23,481 nucleotides of DNA from Bacteroidia bacterium (GCA_026000155.1 BNYG01000032.1:1-23481), one strand, 5' to 3'; counted from the first letter of the stretch, positions 13,548 through 23,368 are shown. Numbers and translations: made by a program. Notes: generated from the sequence alone by a model not told the origin.

Positions 13548-16500
13548 ATGAAGTATCGTTTACGCTTAATTCTACTATTTATTTTTATTTCGACGGTATC
13601 TTTTGCCCAGAACATACAAGTAAATGGTACAATCATTTCGGAGGAAGATAACGAGCCGGTTATCGGAGCCTCTGTCACTGTTAAAGGAAATACATCGGTC
13701 GGTACTGCTACTGATTTAGATGGTCATTTTACGTTGAACGTCCCTCAAGGTTCAAAAACGCTGGTCATTTCCTATATTGGAATGAAAACGCAGGAAGTGC
13801 CTGTGAAAGAACAGGTTGAAATTACATTGCAACCGGATGCCCAGTTGTTGGGAGAAGTGGTGGTAACGGGTATGACAAAAACAGATAAACGGTTGTTTAC
13901 CGGTGCCACAACAAAAATTGATGCGTCCAAAGCTAAATTGGATGGAGTCGCAGATATTTCACGTTCATTGGAAGGACGTGCTGCCGGGGTTTCCGTTCAA
14001 AACGTTTCCGGTACGTTTGGAGCCGCTCCTAAAATCCGTGTTCGCGGAGCTACGTCTATTTATGGTAATTCCAAACCTTTATGGGTAGTCGATGGAGTGG
14101 TTATAGAAGATGCTATTGATATTTCCAGTGATGACTTATCTTCCGGTAATGCTGAAACATTGATTTCTTCAGCCATTGCAGGGATTAACTCTGATGATAT
14201 TGAGAGTATTCAAATTTTGAAAGATGGTTCGGCTACATCTATTTATGGAGCGCGGGCGATGGGAGGTGTAATTGTTGTTACTACCAAAAGAGGACAAGCA
14301 GGTGTCAGCCGATTGTCTTATACCGGTGAATTTACTACTCGTTTAAAACCCAACTACCGCGATTTTAACATTACCAATTCACAGGAACAAATGGGTATTT
14401 ACCGGGAAATGGCCAATAAAGGTTGGTTGGAATTTGCCAATATTGCAGGTAGCTCTTCTTCCGGTGTTTATGGAAAAATGTATGAATTGATAGACACTTA
14501 TCAAGGAAATGGTCAGTATGCTCTTGCCAATACAACCAATGCAAAAAATGCCTACTTACGCGAAGCCGAATTTAGAAATACGGATTGGTTTGATGAATTG
14601 TTTGAAACCAATCTTGTTCAAAATCATGCTGTAAGTATTACATCAGGTACCGAAAAGTCCGCTTTTTATCTTTCACTTTCAGCAATGAATGATCCGGGTT
14701 GGACTAAATCCAGTGAAGTAGAACGTTATACCATTAATGCAAATGCCTCTTACAAACTTTCTCCAACTTTGGAATTAAAAATGCAGGGAAGCGGTTCTCA
14801 ACGAAATCAAAAAGCTCCCGGTACAATCAATCAAGAAACCGACCCGGTATCCGGATCCGTAGCCCGGTCTTTTGACATCAACCCGTATTCGTATGCTTTG
14901 AATACTTCTCGTACATTAGATCCTGACACTTATTATAAAAGAAATTATGCTCCTTTCAATATCTTTCACGAATTGGAAAATAATTACATTGATTTAGCAG
15001 TAACCGATGTAAAATTCCAAGGGGATTTGACATGGAAAATTTTGAAAGGATGGGATGCCAATGTATTAGGAGCCTTGCGTTACCAGTCTTCTTCTCAAGA
15101 GCACAATATCAAAGATCATTCCAATATGGCCAATGCTTATCGTGCAGGTGTAAAGGAAGGTGAAACCGGAGAAGATGAAACGGTAAGAGATAAGAATCCC
15201 TACCTATACAGGGATCCTGATAATACCAGTGCTCTTCCCGAAACTATTCTACCTAAAGGTGGAATATATAATCGAATAGACTATACATTAAAAAGTCTTG
15301 ATTTTCGTGCATCTACCTCATACGTAAAAGAATTCAATGACATGCACTTAATCAATTTATTTGGCGGAATGGAAGTGAATTCAACGGAACGTCAGAGAAC
15401 GTGGTTTCGTGGCTGGGGTTTTGAATATGACAAAGGAGGCAGTCCGTTCTATGATTATATGGTGTTCAAACAAGGAAAAGAAGAAAATGCAGACTATTAT
15501 ACCCATACATCCAAATTGAGACGGAATATTGCTTCTTTCGCTACGGGTACCTATTCATACAAAGGAAAATATGTTATCAATGGAACCGGTCGTTACGAAG
15601 GCACCAATAAATTGGGACGATCTCGTAAAGCCCGGTGGTTGCCGACTTGGAATGTAGCAGGCGCTTGGAATATCCATGAGGAAAGTTGGTTTGAAAATAA
15701 GATACTTTCTCATGCCACAGCAAAAGCATCCTATTCGTTGACCGCAGATGCAGGTCCTGAATCTGTCACAAACGCCCTTCCTATTTATACAGCAAATACT
15801 CCGTGGAGGCCATCTGCTCCCGTTATGGAGCCTGGACTTGGGCTGGATCAAACCGAAAATTCCGATTTAACGTATGAAAAGAAACATGAATTTAACGTGG
15901 GTATTGATGTCGGCTTCCTGAATGATCGGATTACATTAGTTGCTGATTATTATAAACGGAATAATTTTGATTTGATTGGTCAAATCTATACCACCGGAAT
16001 TGGAGGCGGATCTATATCCAAATGGGCAAATGTAGCTTCGATGACAGCCAATGGATTTGAACTTAGTATATCAACACGTAATATTGTTACGCAGGATTTT
16101 ACATGGGGTACCGACTTCATATTTTCTAAACAAACAAATGAGGTTACGGATTTGGATTCAAAAACGCGGATGTTAACGTTTATTAGTGGAAATGGATTTG
16201 GTCGTGAAGGCTATCCTGTACGGGCTTTATTTTCCATTCCATTTGCAGGATTAGACGACGAAGGACTTCCTACATTTTATACGGATAAGGAACATACTAA
16301 AACAACTACTGCCGATCTTTATTTTCAGGAAAATAGAGACGAAGAATTAGCTTTTTTGGATTACGAAGGACCTACGGAACCTACTGTAACCGGTTCTTTG
16401 GGTAATAACTTTTCATGGAAGGGTTTTCAGTTAAATGTATTTGTAACTTATTCGTTTGGAAATGTCATTCGCTTGGATAAAGCATTTTATGAATCTTATA

Positions 16501-16895
16501 CGGATTTGGATGCGATGCCGAGAGAATTTAAAAACCGTTGGATGGTTCCGGGAGACGAAGCTACAACCAAAATTCCGGTAATTGCCAGTCGTCGCCAAGT
16601 TCAAAATGTGCAACATTTGGAGTATGCGTACAATGCCTACAACTATTCTTCTGTACGTATAGCAAAAGGTGATTTTATTCGCTTAAAAGAAGTTTCTTTG
16701 AGTTACGAAATACCGAAAAAATGGACGGAAGCTGTTCGGATTAATAATGCATCTGTGAAACTTCAGGCAACTAATCTTTTCTTGCTTTATGCGGATAAAA
16801 AATTGAACGGACAAGATCCTGAATTTTTCAATAGCGGAGGGGTCGCAACGCCCATGCCTAAACAATTCACATTTACAGTTCGCTTGGGTATATAA
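13548..16895 (+). CDS. susC-like: SusC/RagA-type TonB-dependent outer-membrane transporter
   Basis: This 1115-residue protein has a signal peptide (cleavage near SFA|Q, residue 20). A carboxypeptidase-regulatory-like beta domain follows (about 22-95, VNGTIISEEDNEPVIGASVTVKG with GHFTLNVPQG), then a TonB-box region (EVVVTGMTKTDKR) and a plug domain holding the SusC signature (DDIESIQILKDGSATSIYGARAMGGVIVVTT). The rest is the 22-strand barrel, ending in an aromatic-containing beta strand (FTFTVRLGI). It imports a ligand across the outer membrane with TonB energy and with its SusD partner as lid. It is the first gene of a five-gene operon, followed 18 bases later by susD. No glycoside hydrolase or lyase is nearby, so the ligand may be a peptide, cofactor or metal complex rather than a glycan. 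Confidence 0.95.
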   Translation: MKYRLRLILLFIFISTVSFAQNIQVNGTIISEEDNEPVIGASVTVKGNTSVGTATDLDGHFTLNVPQGSKTLVISYIGMKTQEVPVKEQVEITLQPDAQLLGEVVVTGMTKTDKRLFTGATTKIDASKAKLDGVADISRSLEGRAAGVSVQNVSGTFGAAPKIRVRGATSIYGNSKPLWVVDGVVIEDAIDISSDDLSSGNAETLISSAIAGINSDDIESIQILKDGSATSIYGARAMGGVIVVTTKRGQAGVSRLSYTGEFTTRLKPNYRDFNITNSQEQMGIYREMANKGWLEFANIAGSSSSGVYGKMYELIDTYQGNGQYALANTTNAKNAYLREAEFRNTDWFDELFETNLVQNHAVSITSGTEKSAFYLSLSAMNDPGWTKSSEVERYTINANASYKLSPTLELKMQGSGSQRNQKAPGTINQETDPVSGSVARSFDINPYSYALNTSRTLDPDTYYKRNYAPFNIFHELENNYIDLAVTDVKFQGDLTWKILKGWDANVLGALRYQSSSQEHNIKDHSNMANAYRAGVKEGETGEDETVRDKNPYLYRDPDNTSALPETILPKGGIYNRIDYTLKSLDFRASTSYVKEFNDMHLINLFGGMEVNSTERQRTWFRGWGFEYDKGGSPFYDYMVFKQGKEENADYYTHTSKLRRNIASFATGTYSYKGKYVINGTGRYEGTNKLGRSRKARWLPTWNVAGAWNIHEESWFENKILSHATAKASYSLTADAGPESVTNALPIYTANTPWRPSAPVMEPGLGLDQTENSDLTYEKKHEFNVGIDVGFLNDRITLVADYYKRNNFDLIGQIYTTGIGGGSISKWANVASMTANGFELSISTRNIVTQDFTWGTDFIFSKQTNEVTDLDSKTRMLTFISGNGFGREGYPVRALFSIPFAGLDDEGLPTFYTDKEHTKTTTADLYFQENRDEELAFLDYEGPTEPTVTGSLGNNFSWKGFQLNVFVTYSFGNVIRLDKAFYESYTDLDAMPREFKNRWMVPGDEATTKIPVIASRRQVQNVQHLEYAYNAYNYSSVRIAKGDFIRLKEVSLSYEIPKKWTEAVRINNASVKLQATNLFLLYADKKLNGQDPEFFNSGGVATPMPKQFTFTVRLGI

Positions 16896-16913
16896 TAAAT
16901 TAATAATGAAGAT

Positions 16914-18527
16914 ATGAAAAAGGTTATTTATATAATTTCGATATTATTTATAGGTTTAGCTGTCTATTCTTGTGATGATTTTTTGGATGTAATGCCGGAT
17001 AATCGAACGATATTAGATACACCGGCAAAAATCAAAGAATTAATGGTCACTTCCTATCCGGTGGCTAATTATGCAGTTATTGCCGAATTGAGTGCCGATA
17101 ATTTTCTTGACAATCAAGTGCCTGTTAACGGTACTTACCTCTCAGGTGCCTCTTTCGATCGTATGGATACGGAAGTCTTTGAATGGAAAGAGGTAAGAAG
17201 CGCACAGTATGAAGAAGATATTCCCTATTTTTTGTGGGAGCAGTACTATCAATCCATTGCTGCGGCTAACCATGTGTTGGAGGCGATAGAAAAATTGGAA
17301 GCAGAAGGTTCATTAGTGAATATGGATGCCCAAAGAGGAGAAGCACTCTTGCTTCGAGCCTATTCTCATTTTATATTGGTAAATATTTTCGCTAAAACCT
17401 ATAAAGATCCGGTCAATAGCGCCAAGGATTTGGGTGTTACCTATATGACTAAACCGGAGACTCAGGTATTGGTTGACTACGAAAGGAATTCGGTAGCGGA
17501 AGTATATGATTTGATTGCGAAAGATATTGAAAATGGTATTCCGTTAATTGACGACAGGTCTTATGATATTCCAAAATATCATTTCACCACGAGTGCGGCA
17601 CATGCTTTCGCGTCTCAATTTTATTTGTATAAAAGAGATTATGATAAAGTAATAGAGCATGCCGATGCTGTTTTAGGCACAGGCGATCCTTCTTCCTTAT
17701 TAAGAGATTGGATGGCAACTTATTCCAATATCGAAACGGAAGTCAATGTTTATATTAGTCCGGAGTCTCCTGCTAATTTGTTGATAATTCCAACTAACTC
17801 AATCTATGAAAGACGATTTCACAGTCGTAGATATGGGTGGAATGGAACATCAAAAAAAGGAACAGATGATGCCGGTCCGACATGGAGTAGTCGTCCGCCT
17901 TTTCTTAATGGTTGGATTTGGACAAGCAATCAAAATTATGGAACGTTTCCGGCGAAACTTTTGGAGTTTTTCGAATATTCAGACAAAGTGGCGGGCATTG
18001 GTTATCCGCATATTGTTCGTACAGAATTTACAACAGATGATGTTTTACTCAATCGGGCTGAAGCAAAAATCATGTCCGGCAATATTGACGCGGGAGTAAC
18101 AGACTTGCAATATTGGAATGTGAGCCATAAAGGATCAAGATCATTGACTAAAGATGCGGTGACCGCTTTTTATACAGAAGGTAAAGCTAATTTTTCATTT
18201 CAATTTCATACGACAGAATTAAGTCCCGATTTTATTGTGACGGCAGAACAAAAGCCGTTTATTGATTGTGTTTTGCATTTCCGCCGTTTGGAAAGACTAT
18301 TGGAAGGACATCGTTGGTTTGATCTTAAAAGATATGGAATAGAAATTACACATACTGCAGGGAAATCAGCAACCAAATTAGTGTTAACTTATGATGATGA
18401 AAGGCGCGCCATTCAGATACCCAGCGATGTGGTTGGAGCAGGATTAACCCCCAATCCTACACCAAAGGCTCCTGGTGATTCGAATGGACATTTAGTACCC
18501 GCAGAATATAAAAATAACAATGAATAA
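16914..18527 (+). CDS. susD-like: RagB/SusD-family nutrient-binding lipoprotein
   Basis: This 537-residue lipoprotein has a lipobox at Cys20 (LAVYSC|DDFLD), followed by the acidic residues that act as a surface-export signal in Bacteroidota. SusD features include the opening DDFLDVMPDN, helical repeats of the TPR-like scaffold (YYQSIAAANHVLEAIEKL, GEALLLRAYSHFILVNIFAKTY, SVAEVYDLIAKDIENGIPLI) and the C-terminal hallmarks DVLLNRAEAKI and RRLERLLEGHRWFDLKRYG. It forms the lid and binding partner of the SusC barrel encoded just upstream and sits on the outer leaflet of the outer membrane. The ligand cannot be read from sequence. Confidence 0.94.
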   Translation: MKKVIYIISILFIGLAVYSCDDFLDVMPDNRTILDTPAKIKELMVTSYPVANYAVIAELSADNFLDNQVPVNGTYLSGASFDRMDTEVFEWKEVRSAQYEEDIPYFLWEQYYQSIAAANHVLEAIEKLEAEGSLVNMDAQRGEALLLRAYSHFILVNIFAKTYKDPVNSAKDLGVTYMTKPETQVLVDYERNSVAEVYDLIAKDIENGIPLIDDRSYDIPKYHFTTSAAHAFASQFYLYKRDYDKVIEHADAVLGTGDPSSLLRDWMATYSNIETEVNVYISPESPANLLIIPTNSIYERRFHSRRYGWNGTSKKGTDDAGPTWSSRPPFLNGWIWTSNQNYGTFPAKLLEFFEYSDKVAGIGYPHIVRTEFTTDDVLLNRAEAKIMSGNIDAGVTDLQYWNVSHKGSRSLTKDAVTAFYTEGKANFSFQFHTTELSPDFIVTAEQKPFIDCVLHFRRLERLLEGHRWFDLKRYGIEITHTAGKSATKLVLTYDDERRAIQIPSDVVGAGLTPNPTPKAPGDSNGHLVPAEYKNNNE

Positions 18528-18539
18528 AATATAAATAAT

Positions 18540-19565
18540 ATGGAAAAAATATATAAAATAATATTATTTGTCTTTCTTGCAGTATTTTCTTCTGCTTGTG
18601 TACAGTTTGATGATTCTTTCACGGAAACCGTTTTTGAAGATGATCCTGCACTTGATCCGACATCGGAAACTTATACATTTGATAGGTATTTGCAAGAAAA
18701 TTATTTGAAGACTTATAATCTCGATTTCCTTTATAAAATGCAGGATGTCGGTTCTGATATAGATTATAATTTGATTCCTACTAATTTGGAAAAATCCAAA
18801 CAATTAGCCATTTTAGCTAAATATTTATGGTTTGATGCTTACAAAGAAGTGGCAGGTCCTGAATTTTTAAAAGAATATGGCCCTCGTATCATTCATTTAA
18901 TAGGTTCAGGTGCTTATAACCCTAATTTAGGTACCGTAATATTGGGATCGGCAGAAGGCGGAATCAAAGTAACTCTTTATGAATGTAACCGAATAGATCC
19001 TACCCAGGTAGATGTACTCAATGAATATTATTTTAAAACCATGCATCATGAATTTGCTCATATTTTGCATCAACAAAAAACGTATCCCAAAGAGTTTGAG
19101 ACATATTCAGCAGGGCATTATGACCCAGGTTACTGGCAAGAACGGGATAACGTAGTAGCCGCCTCGCTGGGTTTTGCTTCACCTTATGGAAGCAGCCAAC
19201 CTCGGGAAGATTTTGTAGAAATAATAGCCAATTACATTGTTAAATCAGACGCATGGTGGAAAGACTGGCTGGATAAGGCTTCCAAGGAATGGAGAATAAA
19301 ATTAAATGCAAATGGAGATCCAGTAACAGCACCGGACGAATACGGGAACGCCCAATATGTTTATGAAGTAACAACGACAGAGTCAGACGGAATAGCCGGG
19401 AAAGCAGTTATTGAAACCAAAATAGAGATTTGCCGCAAATGGTTGAAAGAATCATGGAATATAGATTTGGATAAAATGCGTGCAAATGTACAGGAACGTC
19501 AATTACATATACCGGAAGCTCTCGAAAAGGGTTTTGCAGAAATAGATTCATATAAACAAAATTAA
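18540..19565 (+). CDS. Putative zinc-binding metallopeptidase lipoprotein (Mx1-like)
   Basis: This 341-residue lipoprotein has a lipobox at Cys20 (VFSSAC|VQFDD). The zinc motif HExxH is present as HHEFAHILHQ (His170, Glu171, His174), and PREDFVEIIANY (221-232) about 50 residues later offers a third metal ligand, probably Glu223 or Glu227. This matches the Bacteroidota family annotated as putative zinc-binding metallopeptidase, usually found next to SusC/SusD pairs and DUF4302 proteins, as here. It starts 12 bases after susD, and the DUF4302 gene follows by 7 bases. A surface peptidase that releases or processes the ligand imported by SusC is a reasonable inference; the substrate is unknown. 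Confidence 0.88.
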   Translation: MEKIYKIILFVFLAVFSSACVQFDDSFTETVFEDDPALDPTSETYTFDRYLQENYLKTYNLDFLYKMQDVGSDIDYNLIPTNLEKSKQLAILAKYLWFDAYKEVAGPEFLKEYGPRIIHLIGSGAYNPNLGTVILGSAEGGIKVTLYECNRIDPTQVDVLNEYYFKTMHHEFAHILHQQKTYPKEFETYSAGHYDPGYWQERDNVVAASLGFASPYGSSQPREDFVEIIANYIVKSDAWWKDWLDKASKEWRIKLNANGDPVTAPDEYGNAQYVYEVTTTESDGIAGKAVIETKIEICRKWLKESWNIDLDKMRANVQERQLHIPEALEKGFAEIDSYKQN

Positions 19566-19572
19566 AGCAGTT

Positions 19573-20868
19573 ATGAAAAAGAATACTATATTTTACTTGT
19601 CAATCGGATTTATTCTGTTCTTATCTTCTTGCGTAAGAACAGAGGAAAATTTATTTGATGAATCTGCCGCAATACGTATCAATCATGCCGTTTCGGATTC
19701 AAAAGAATTACTTTTGTCTGCAACCAATGGTTGGGTAATGGAATACTTTCCTACCAATGAACAGACAGGCGTTACTTTTTTGGTAAAGTTTGATGCAAAC
19801 GGAATGGCAACAATAGCCACGAAGAATGAATATGTCACTGCCTATAGGGAAGATGTAGGAGAATGGGAAGTCATTCCTGAAAGTGGTCCGGTACTTACCT
19901 TCAATACTTACATTCCGATTTTCCATTTGTATTCAGACCCGTCCAGTGGACTTGGTAAAGGGCTTGGTTTAGGTTTGGAAGGAGATTATGAGTTTATTGT
20001 TATGAATAGTACGAATGATTTAATCCAATTAAAAGGTAAAAAACGAGGCACAGATATAATCTTACATCGTTTGGCAGAAAATCAGAATTGGAAGGACTAT
20101 TTCACTATTTTGGAAGATATGGAAACTCTGCTTTTTAATAAGAATGTACCGGCATTGACTCTCTTGGTTAATGATTCCACTTATATTCTTAAAGAGGGCA
20201 CTTCTCACATTTTTAAATTAACATCCGAATCGGATGTGTATGAGGAAAACATAGAAGAACTGCCTTTTATTATTACTGAAAAGGGTCTTCGATTGGCAAA
20301 ACCCTATAAGTCCGGCGAAGTAGAAGTGCAAACGTTCAAATTAAGCGATGACAAAAATAACCTGATTTGTACGGATGAGGGGGTAGATGCAAAAATTGTC
20401 GGACCCAAAGACCTGCTCAATTTCTATACGGAGTCGATTGATCAACGGGGATTGCGATGGACGCTTTCTACTGTGGAAAACGGTTTGTCTCCTTTGGTGA
20501 AAGCTGCATACGATAGAGTGGTTCAGGCTTTTGAAGCCAAAAAGATAACTTTAGGGCAGGTGTCTTATACGTATAGCGGAAGAAATTCTACTCATGTAGT
20601 TTATCTTGCTGATAACAAGGGGGCTAATGCAGGGAATATCTTCTTTAACAGAGAAATATCAGCAGAAAAAATAAATTACATCTTTACGGATAAGTTTGAC
20701 AATAATGGTAGAACTTTCTATAATAGTTACGATGGGGTTTCCGATTTAGTGGGCTTCCTTTCAGGTTCGTTTAAGATTGACTATGCTTCATCTCAATTAA
20801 ATCCTACTTTGGTTAAGTTTACGAGTGTGTCTAATCCGGATATTTGGTTCCGGTTAGATTTGAAATAA
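19573..20868 (+). CDS. DUF4302-type lipoprotein
   Basis: This 431-residue lipoprotein has a lipobox at Cys20 (FLSSC|VRTEENLFDESAA). The N-terminal block with ELLLSATNGWVMEYFPT and VTFLVKFDANGMATI, then GLGLGLEGDYEF, fits the DUF4302 family, known only as a surface lipoprotein of SusCD loci next to the Mx1-like peptidase. No enzyme motif was seen, and a largely beta structure is suggested by the sequence. A binding role on the cell surface is likely. The spacing to the peptidase gene (7 bases) shows one transcript. Confidence 0.8.
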   Translation: MKKNTIFYLSIGFILFLSSCVRTEENLFDESAAIRINHAVSDSKELLLSATNGWVMEYFPTNEQTGVTFLVKFDANGMATIATKNEYVTAYREDVGEWEVIPESGPVLTFNTYIPIFHLYSDPSSGLGKGLGLGLEGDYEFIVMNSTNDLIQLKGKKRGTDIILHRLAENQNWKDYFTILEDMETLLFNKNVPALTLLVNDSTYILKEGTSHIFKLTSESDVYEENIEELPFIITEKGLRLAKPYKSGEVEVQTFKLSDDKNNLICTDEGVDAKIVGPKDLLNFYTESIDQRGLRWTLSTVENGLSPLVKAAYDRVVQAFEAKKITLGQVSYTYSGRNSTHVVYLADNKGANAGNIFFNREISAEKINYIFTDKFDNNGRTFYNSYDGVSDLVGFLSGSFKIDYASSQLNPTLVKFTSVSNPDIWFRLDLK

Positions 20869-20915
20869 GAATAATATAACGTGTTTATATATTGGTATAA
20901 TTAAAAAGAAAGAGT

Positions 20916-22712
20916 ATGAAAAAGAATTTACTTGTACTGTTTATGTTAGTGGCCGGCGTTGTTTCGATGAACGCTCAATCTAAGAGAGAAATGAGTGGAG
21001 CTACAGCCAATTATGGAAAAGTGTCTTCGATGGTAAAATCAAAAGACGCTTCTACAATGGTAGCTAAGAAGGCAACAAATTTTGTCTTGAAAAATGTGGA
21101 GGAACAATCAATAGCTCCGATAAAGGCTCCTGCCGCAGGTCCGGAAGCATTGTATTATCGTCCGGCAGGCACTTTATATCGAGGAATGGATCCTGAAGGA
21201 AGAGCTTATTCTGTAGGATTAATTTTTGGAAAAGGATATACTGATTGGAAATTTCTTAATGCATCGACAGGAGCTACTTCTTATGAATGGACAGTCAATG
21301 GAAACACTAATTTTGACGATGGAACTCCTCTTATTGTTGCAGATAATGAAGGTAATGGTAATGCTGAATATGTGGGTATAGGTTGGCATTATGTTCCACA
21401 ACTGAAAGCGAAAGCCGACACGCAAAGTAATAATTATGAATATGGATTTAATAGTCCTGACGGAAATATTGATGCTCGTATAATTGGTTGCGATGATGTT
21501 TATAATTTGAGTAGCGTGGATCTTTCTTATATAAGCAGTTGGTATCTTCAAGACGGAAGCTATAATTATTACTTTGGTACCGGTGCGATAAATGGAGATC
21601 CGGCAGAAGGAGTTGGGATCTTATTTGAAAAACCACAAGCGCCATTATCCGCCTTGTCTATGGGTGCACATATCTATTCTAAATCTAACAATCCCTTGCC
21701 CGTAGGCGTTCCTTTAACTCTAACCGTATATCCTCGAATAACTAACAATGGAAAGCTTGTGATAGACTGGGAAAATCCAATAATCTCCAGCGAAGTTTAT
21801 AAGGAAGATTTAACTCCGGCATTCAAATTTTCAGGTAGTTCTATTCAAGTCTATTATGCTAAATTTGGTTTTGCGGAATATAATCCGGAAACCGGATTGG
21901 AAACCGAAATTCCATTAGTATTGGATGATGCTTTTGCTGCTGTATTGTCATGGGATCCAAGCAATGCTTTTGATTTTGGAGTATTGTTTGCAGATGCACC
22001 TCACATGCCGGGTAATATAGGAACTTCGGTAATTTATGCCGGAGAATATCAATATGCTCTCAATAATGATAATGGTGTTAATCAGTGCGATATGTCTTTT
22101 GTAATTGAAGGTTTGTATAATACGCTTGAACTTGATGAACGAATTGAGTCTATATCAATTCCTGCTGCTGGTGGACAATCTCAAGTTGTTTATAGTGGTG
22201 AACAGGCCGGTACTTATTCGAATGCACTCCTTCTTTCCTCTTTGCAAAGTGATATTGTGGAATTAGAAAATGAACTTCCCGAATGGTTAAACTTAACAGA
22301 AGTTGAAGATCAAACAGTAACTGAAGGAGGTCAAGAATATTTTGCTAATGCTATTAGTTTAGTATTTGAAGGAGATGCACTTCCTGCCGGTATAACCGGT
22401 CGTACGGGTAAGGTAATACTTAACTCTTATGGCATTACTTCTACTATTACGATTACTCAAGGTGACGGCGACGTAGGCATTTCTCCCGTTAAAGCCGTAG
22501 CAACCAAAGCAGCTCGTCAAGGGGATGATTTCAAATTGACTTATCCTGCCTCTGCTACTTCGGTTGCCGTTTACAACGTAACCGGTCAGAAAGTGGGCGA
22601 CTATCCATTGAATGCAAGCGGTTCCTATACTTTACCGGCTGCCGGTTGGGCAAACGGTGTGTATATCTTGAAATTCAACGGAAGCAATACGACAGTGAAA
22701 GTGATTAAATAA
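20916..22712 (+). CDS. Secreted protein with BACON-like and T9SS sorting domains
   Basis: This 598-residue protein has a signal peptide (about 1-20, VVSMNAQ). I do not recognise the first ~400 residues; they are beta-rich with many aromatic and Gly/Asn residues (GYTDWKFLNASTGATSYEW), as in surface-exposed binding domains. About 405-525 looks like a BACON-type beta-sandwich (IESISIPAAGGQSQVVYSG, LPEWLNLTEVED, GRTGKVILNS, TSTITITQGD). The last ~70 residues are a T9SS type A sorting domain (TSVAVYNVTGQKV, WANGVYILKFNG, TTVKVIK). It is the last gene of the susCD operon, 47 bases after the DUF4302 gene, and is probably delivered to the cell surface as part of the capture system. Confidence 0.8.
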   Translation: MKKNLLVLFMLVAGVVSMNAQSKREMSGATANYGKVSSMVKSKDASTMVAKKATNFVLKNVEEQSIAPIKAPAAGPEALYYRPAGTLYRGMDPEGRAYSVGLIFGKGYTDWKFLNASTGATSYEWTVNGNTNFDDGTPLIVADNEGNGNAEYVGIGWHYVPQLKAKADTQSNNYEYGFNSPDGNIDARIIGCDDVYNLSSVDLSYISSWYLQDGSYNYYFGTGAINGDPAEGVGILFEKPQAPLSALSMGAHIYSKSNNPLPVGVPLTLTVYPRITNNGKLVIDWENPIISSEVYKEDLTPAFKFSGSSIQVYYAKFGFAEYNPETGLETEIPLVLDDAFAAVLSWDPSNAFDFGVLFADAPHMPGNIGTSVIYAGEYQYALNNDNGVNQCDMSFVIEGLYNTLELDERIESISIPAAGGQSQVVYSGEQAGTYSNALLLSSLQSDIVELENELPEWLNLTEVEDQTVTEGGQEYFANAISLVFEGDALPAGITGRTGKVILNSYGITSTITITQGDGDVGISPVKAVATKAARQGDDFKLTYPASATSVAVYNVTGQKVGDYPLNASGSYTLPAAGWANGVYILKFNGSNTTVKVIK

Positions 22713-22736
22713 TCCCTTTCCGTATATAAATTAATC

Positions 22737-22774
22737 GTAGAGACGCCCAATTTGGGTGTCTCTACTGTTTTTTT
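22737..22774 (+). terminator. Intrinsic terminator built from a REP-like palindrome
   Basis: GTAGAGAC-G-CCCAA pairs with TTGGG-T-GTCTCTAC (22737-22765) and is followed by TGTTTTTTT (22766-22774). It lies between the convergent susCD-operon end and the regulator gene. The outer arms match the REP-like palindromes at 1810, 2800 and 2879. Confidence 0.8.
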
Positions 22775-22782
22775 AATAATAT

Positions 22783-23253
22783 TCAAAAAGACAATTTGTA
22801 GCCTTCTTTGGGAATTGTTTTAAGTGTGATATCGGGAGCAAGCATTAATTTCCCCCGGACCGTATAAATCAGATTGTTTAATAGCTGGTCTTTCATCTTA
22901 GGGTCTGTTTCATTCCAGATTTCAGCCACCAATACCTCTTTTGATACTACCCGGTTCCGATTATCATACAGTACTTTCAACAGGATATTTTCATTGTTTC
23001 GAAGCTGGATTTCCTGATCATCGCATTGCAAGAGATGTTCATCCGGGATAAAAGTAAGATTTCCCAATGCATAGCTTTTCCCTTTGGAATCTTCTCCGGC
23101 AGCTAAAGTATGAATACGCAGTACCAATTCATCAACCGTTTGAATAGCATCCATAGAAGCATGGATCACCTCAAATCCCTTCCGTTCCAAATCTGTTTTC
23201 AACCGGTGTGTCCAGTCCGGCTCACTTTCCAACAAAATAATTTTCGCTTTCAT
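22783..23253 (-). CDS. OmpR/PhoB-type winged-helix protein with shortened receiver
   Basis: This 156-residue protein has a C-terminal transcriptional regulatory C domain of OmpR/PhoB type covering about residues 62-156 (GNLTFIPDEHLLQCDDQEIQLRNNENILLKVL, then VVSKEVLVAEIWNE, then LNNLIYTVRGKL and KTIPKEGYKLSF). The first ~55 residues start like a receiver (KIILLESEPDWTHRLKTDLERKGFEV), but the phospho-accepting Asp strand and the rest of the fold are missing. Usual length is about 225. It probably binds DNA without phosphorelay control. It is convergent to the susCD operon and has its own promoter; no histidine kinase is seen here. A deleted receiver is the likely origin, but a separate short family is possible. 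Confidence 0.8.
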   Translation of the reverse strand: MKAKIILLESEPDWTHRLKTDLERKGFEVIHASMDAIQTVDELVLRIHTLAAGEDSKGKSYALGNLTFIPDEHLLQCDDQEIQLRNNENILLKVLYDNRNRVVSKEVLVAEIWNETDPKMKDQLLNNLIYTVRGKLMLAPDITLKTIPKEGYKLSF

Positions 23254-23305
23254 AGTGTTGTAGCATTTTATTAAGGATATTTTTTATCAATTAAAGATTT
23301 GCGGG

Positions 23306-23313
23306 CAAAGATA
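23306..23313 (-). promoter_or_regulatory. Promoter (-7) of the OmpR-type gene
   Basis: Minus-strand TATCTTTG matches TAnnTTTG exactly, about 55 bases before the ATG at 23253, with TTTT about 19 bases upstream as a possible -33 element. Confidence 0.6.
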
Positions 23314-23368
23314 AAGAAAAAAGTCGTAAGTTAAAAGTAAAAGACAGATAAGTACAGGGCAAACGCAT

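Noticed and set aside
13548..18527. Calling the SusC/SusD region a polysaccharide utilisation locus.
   Set aside because: No glycoside hydrolase, lyase, esterase or PUL-type regulator was seen in the window, so the substrate should not be called a glycan.
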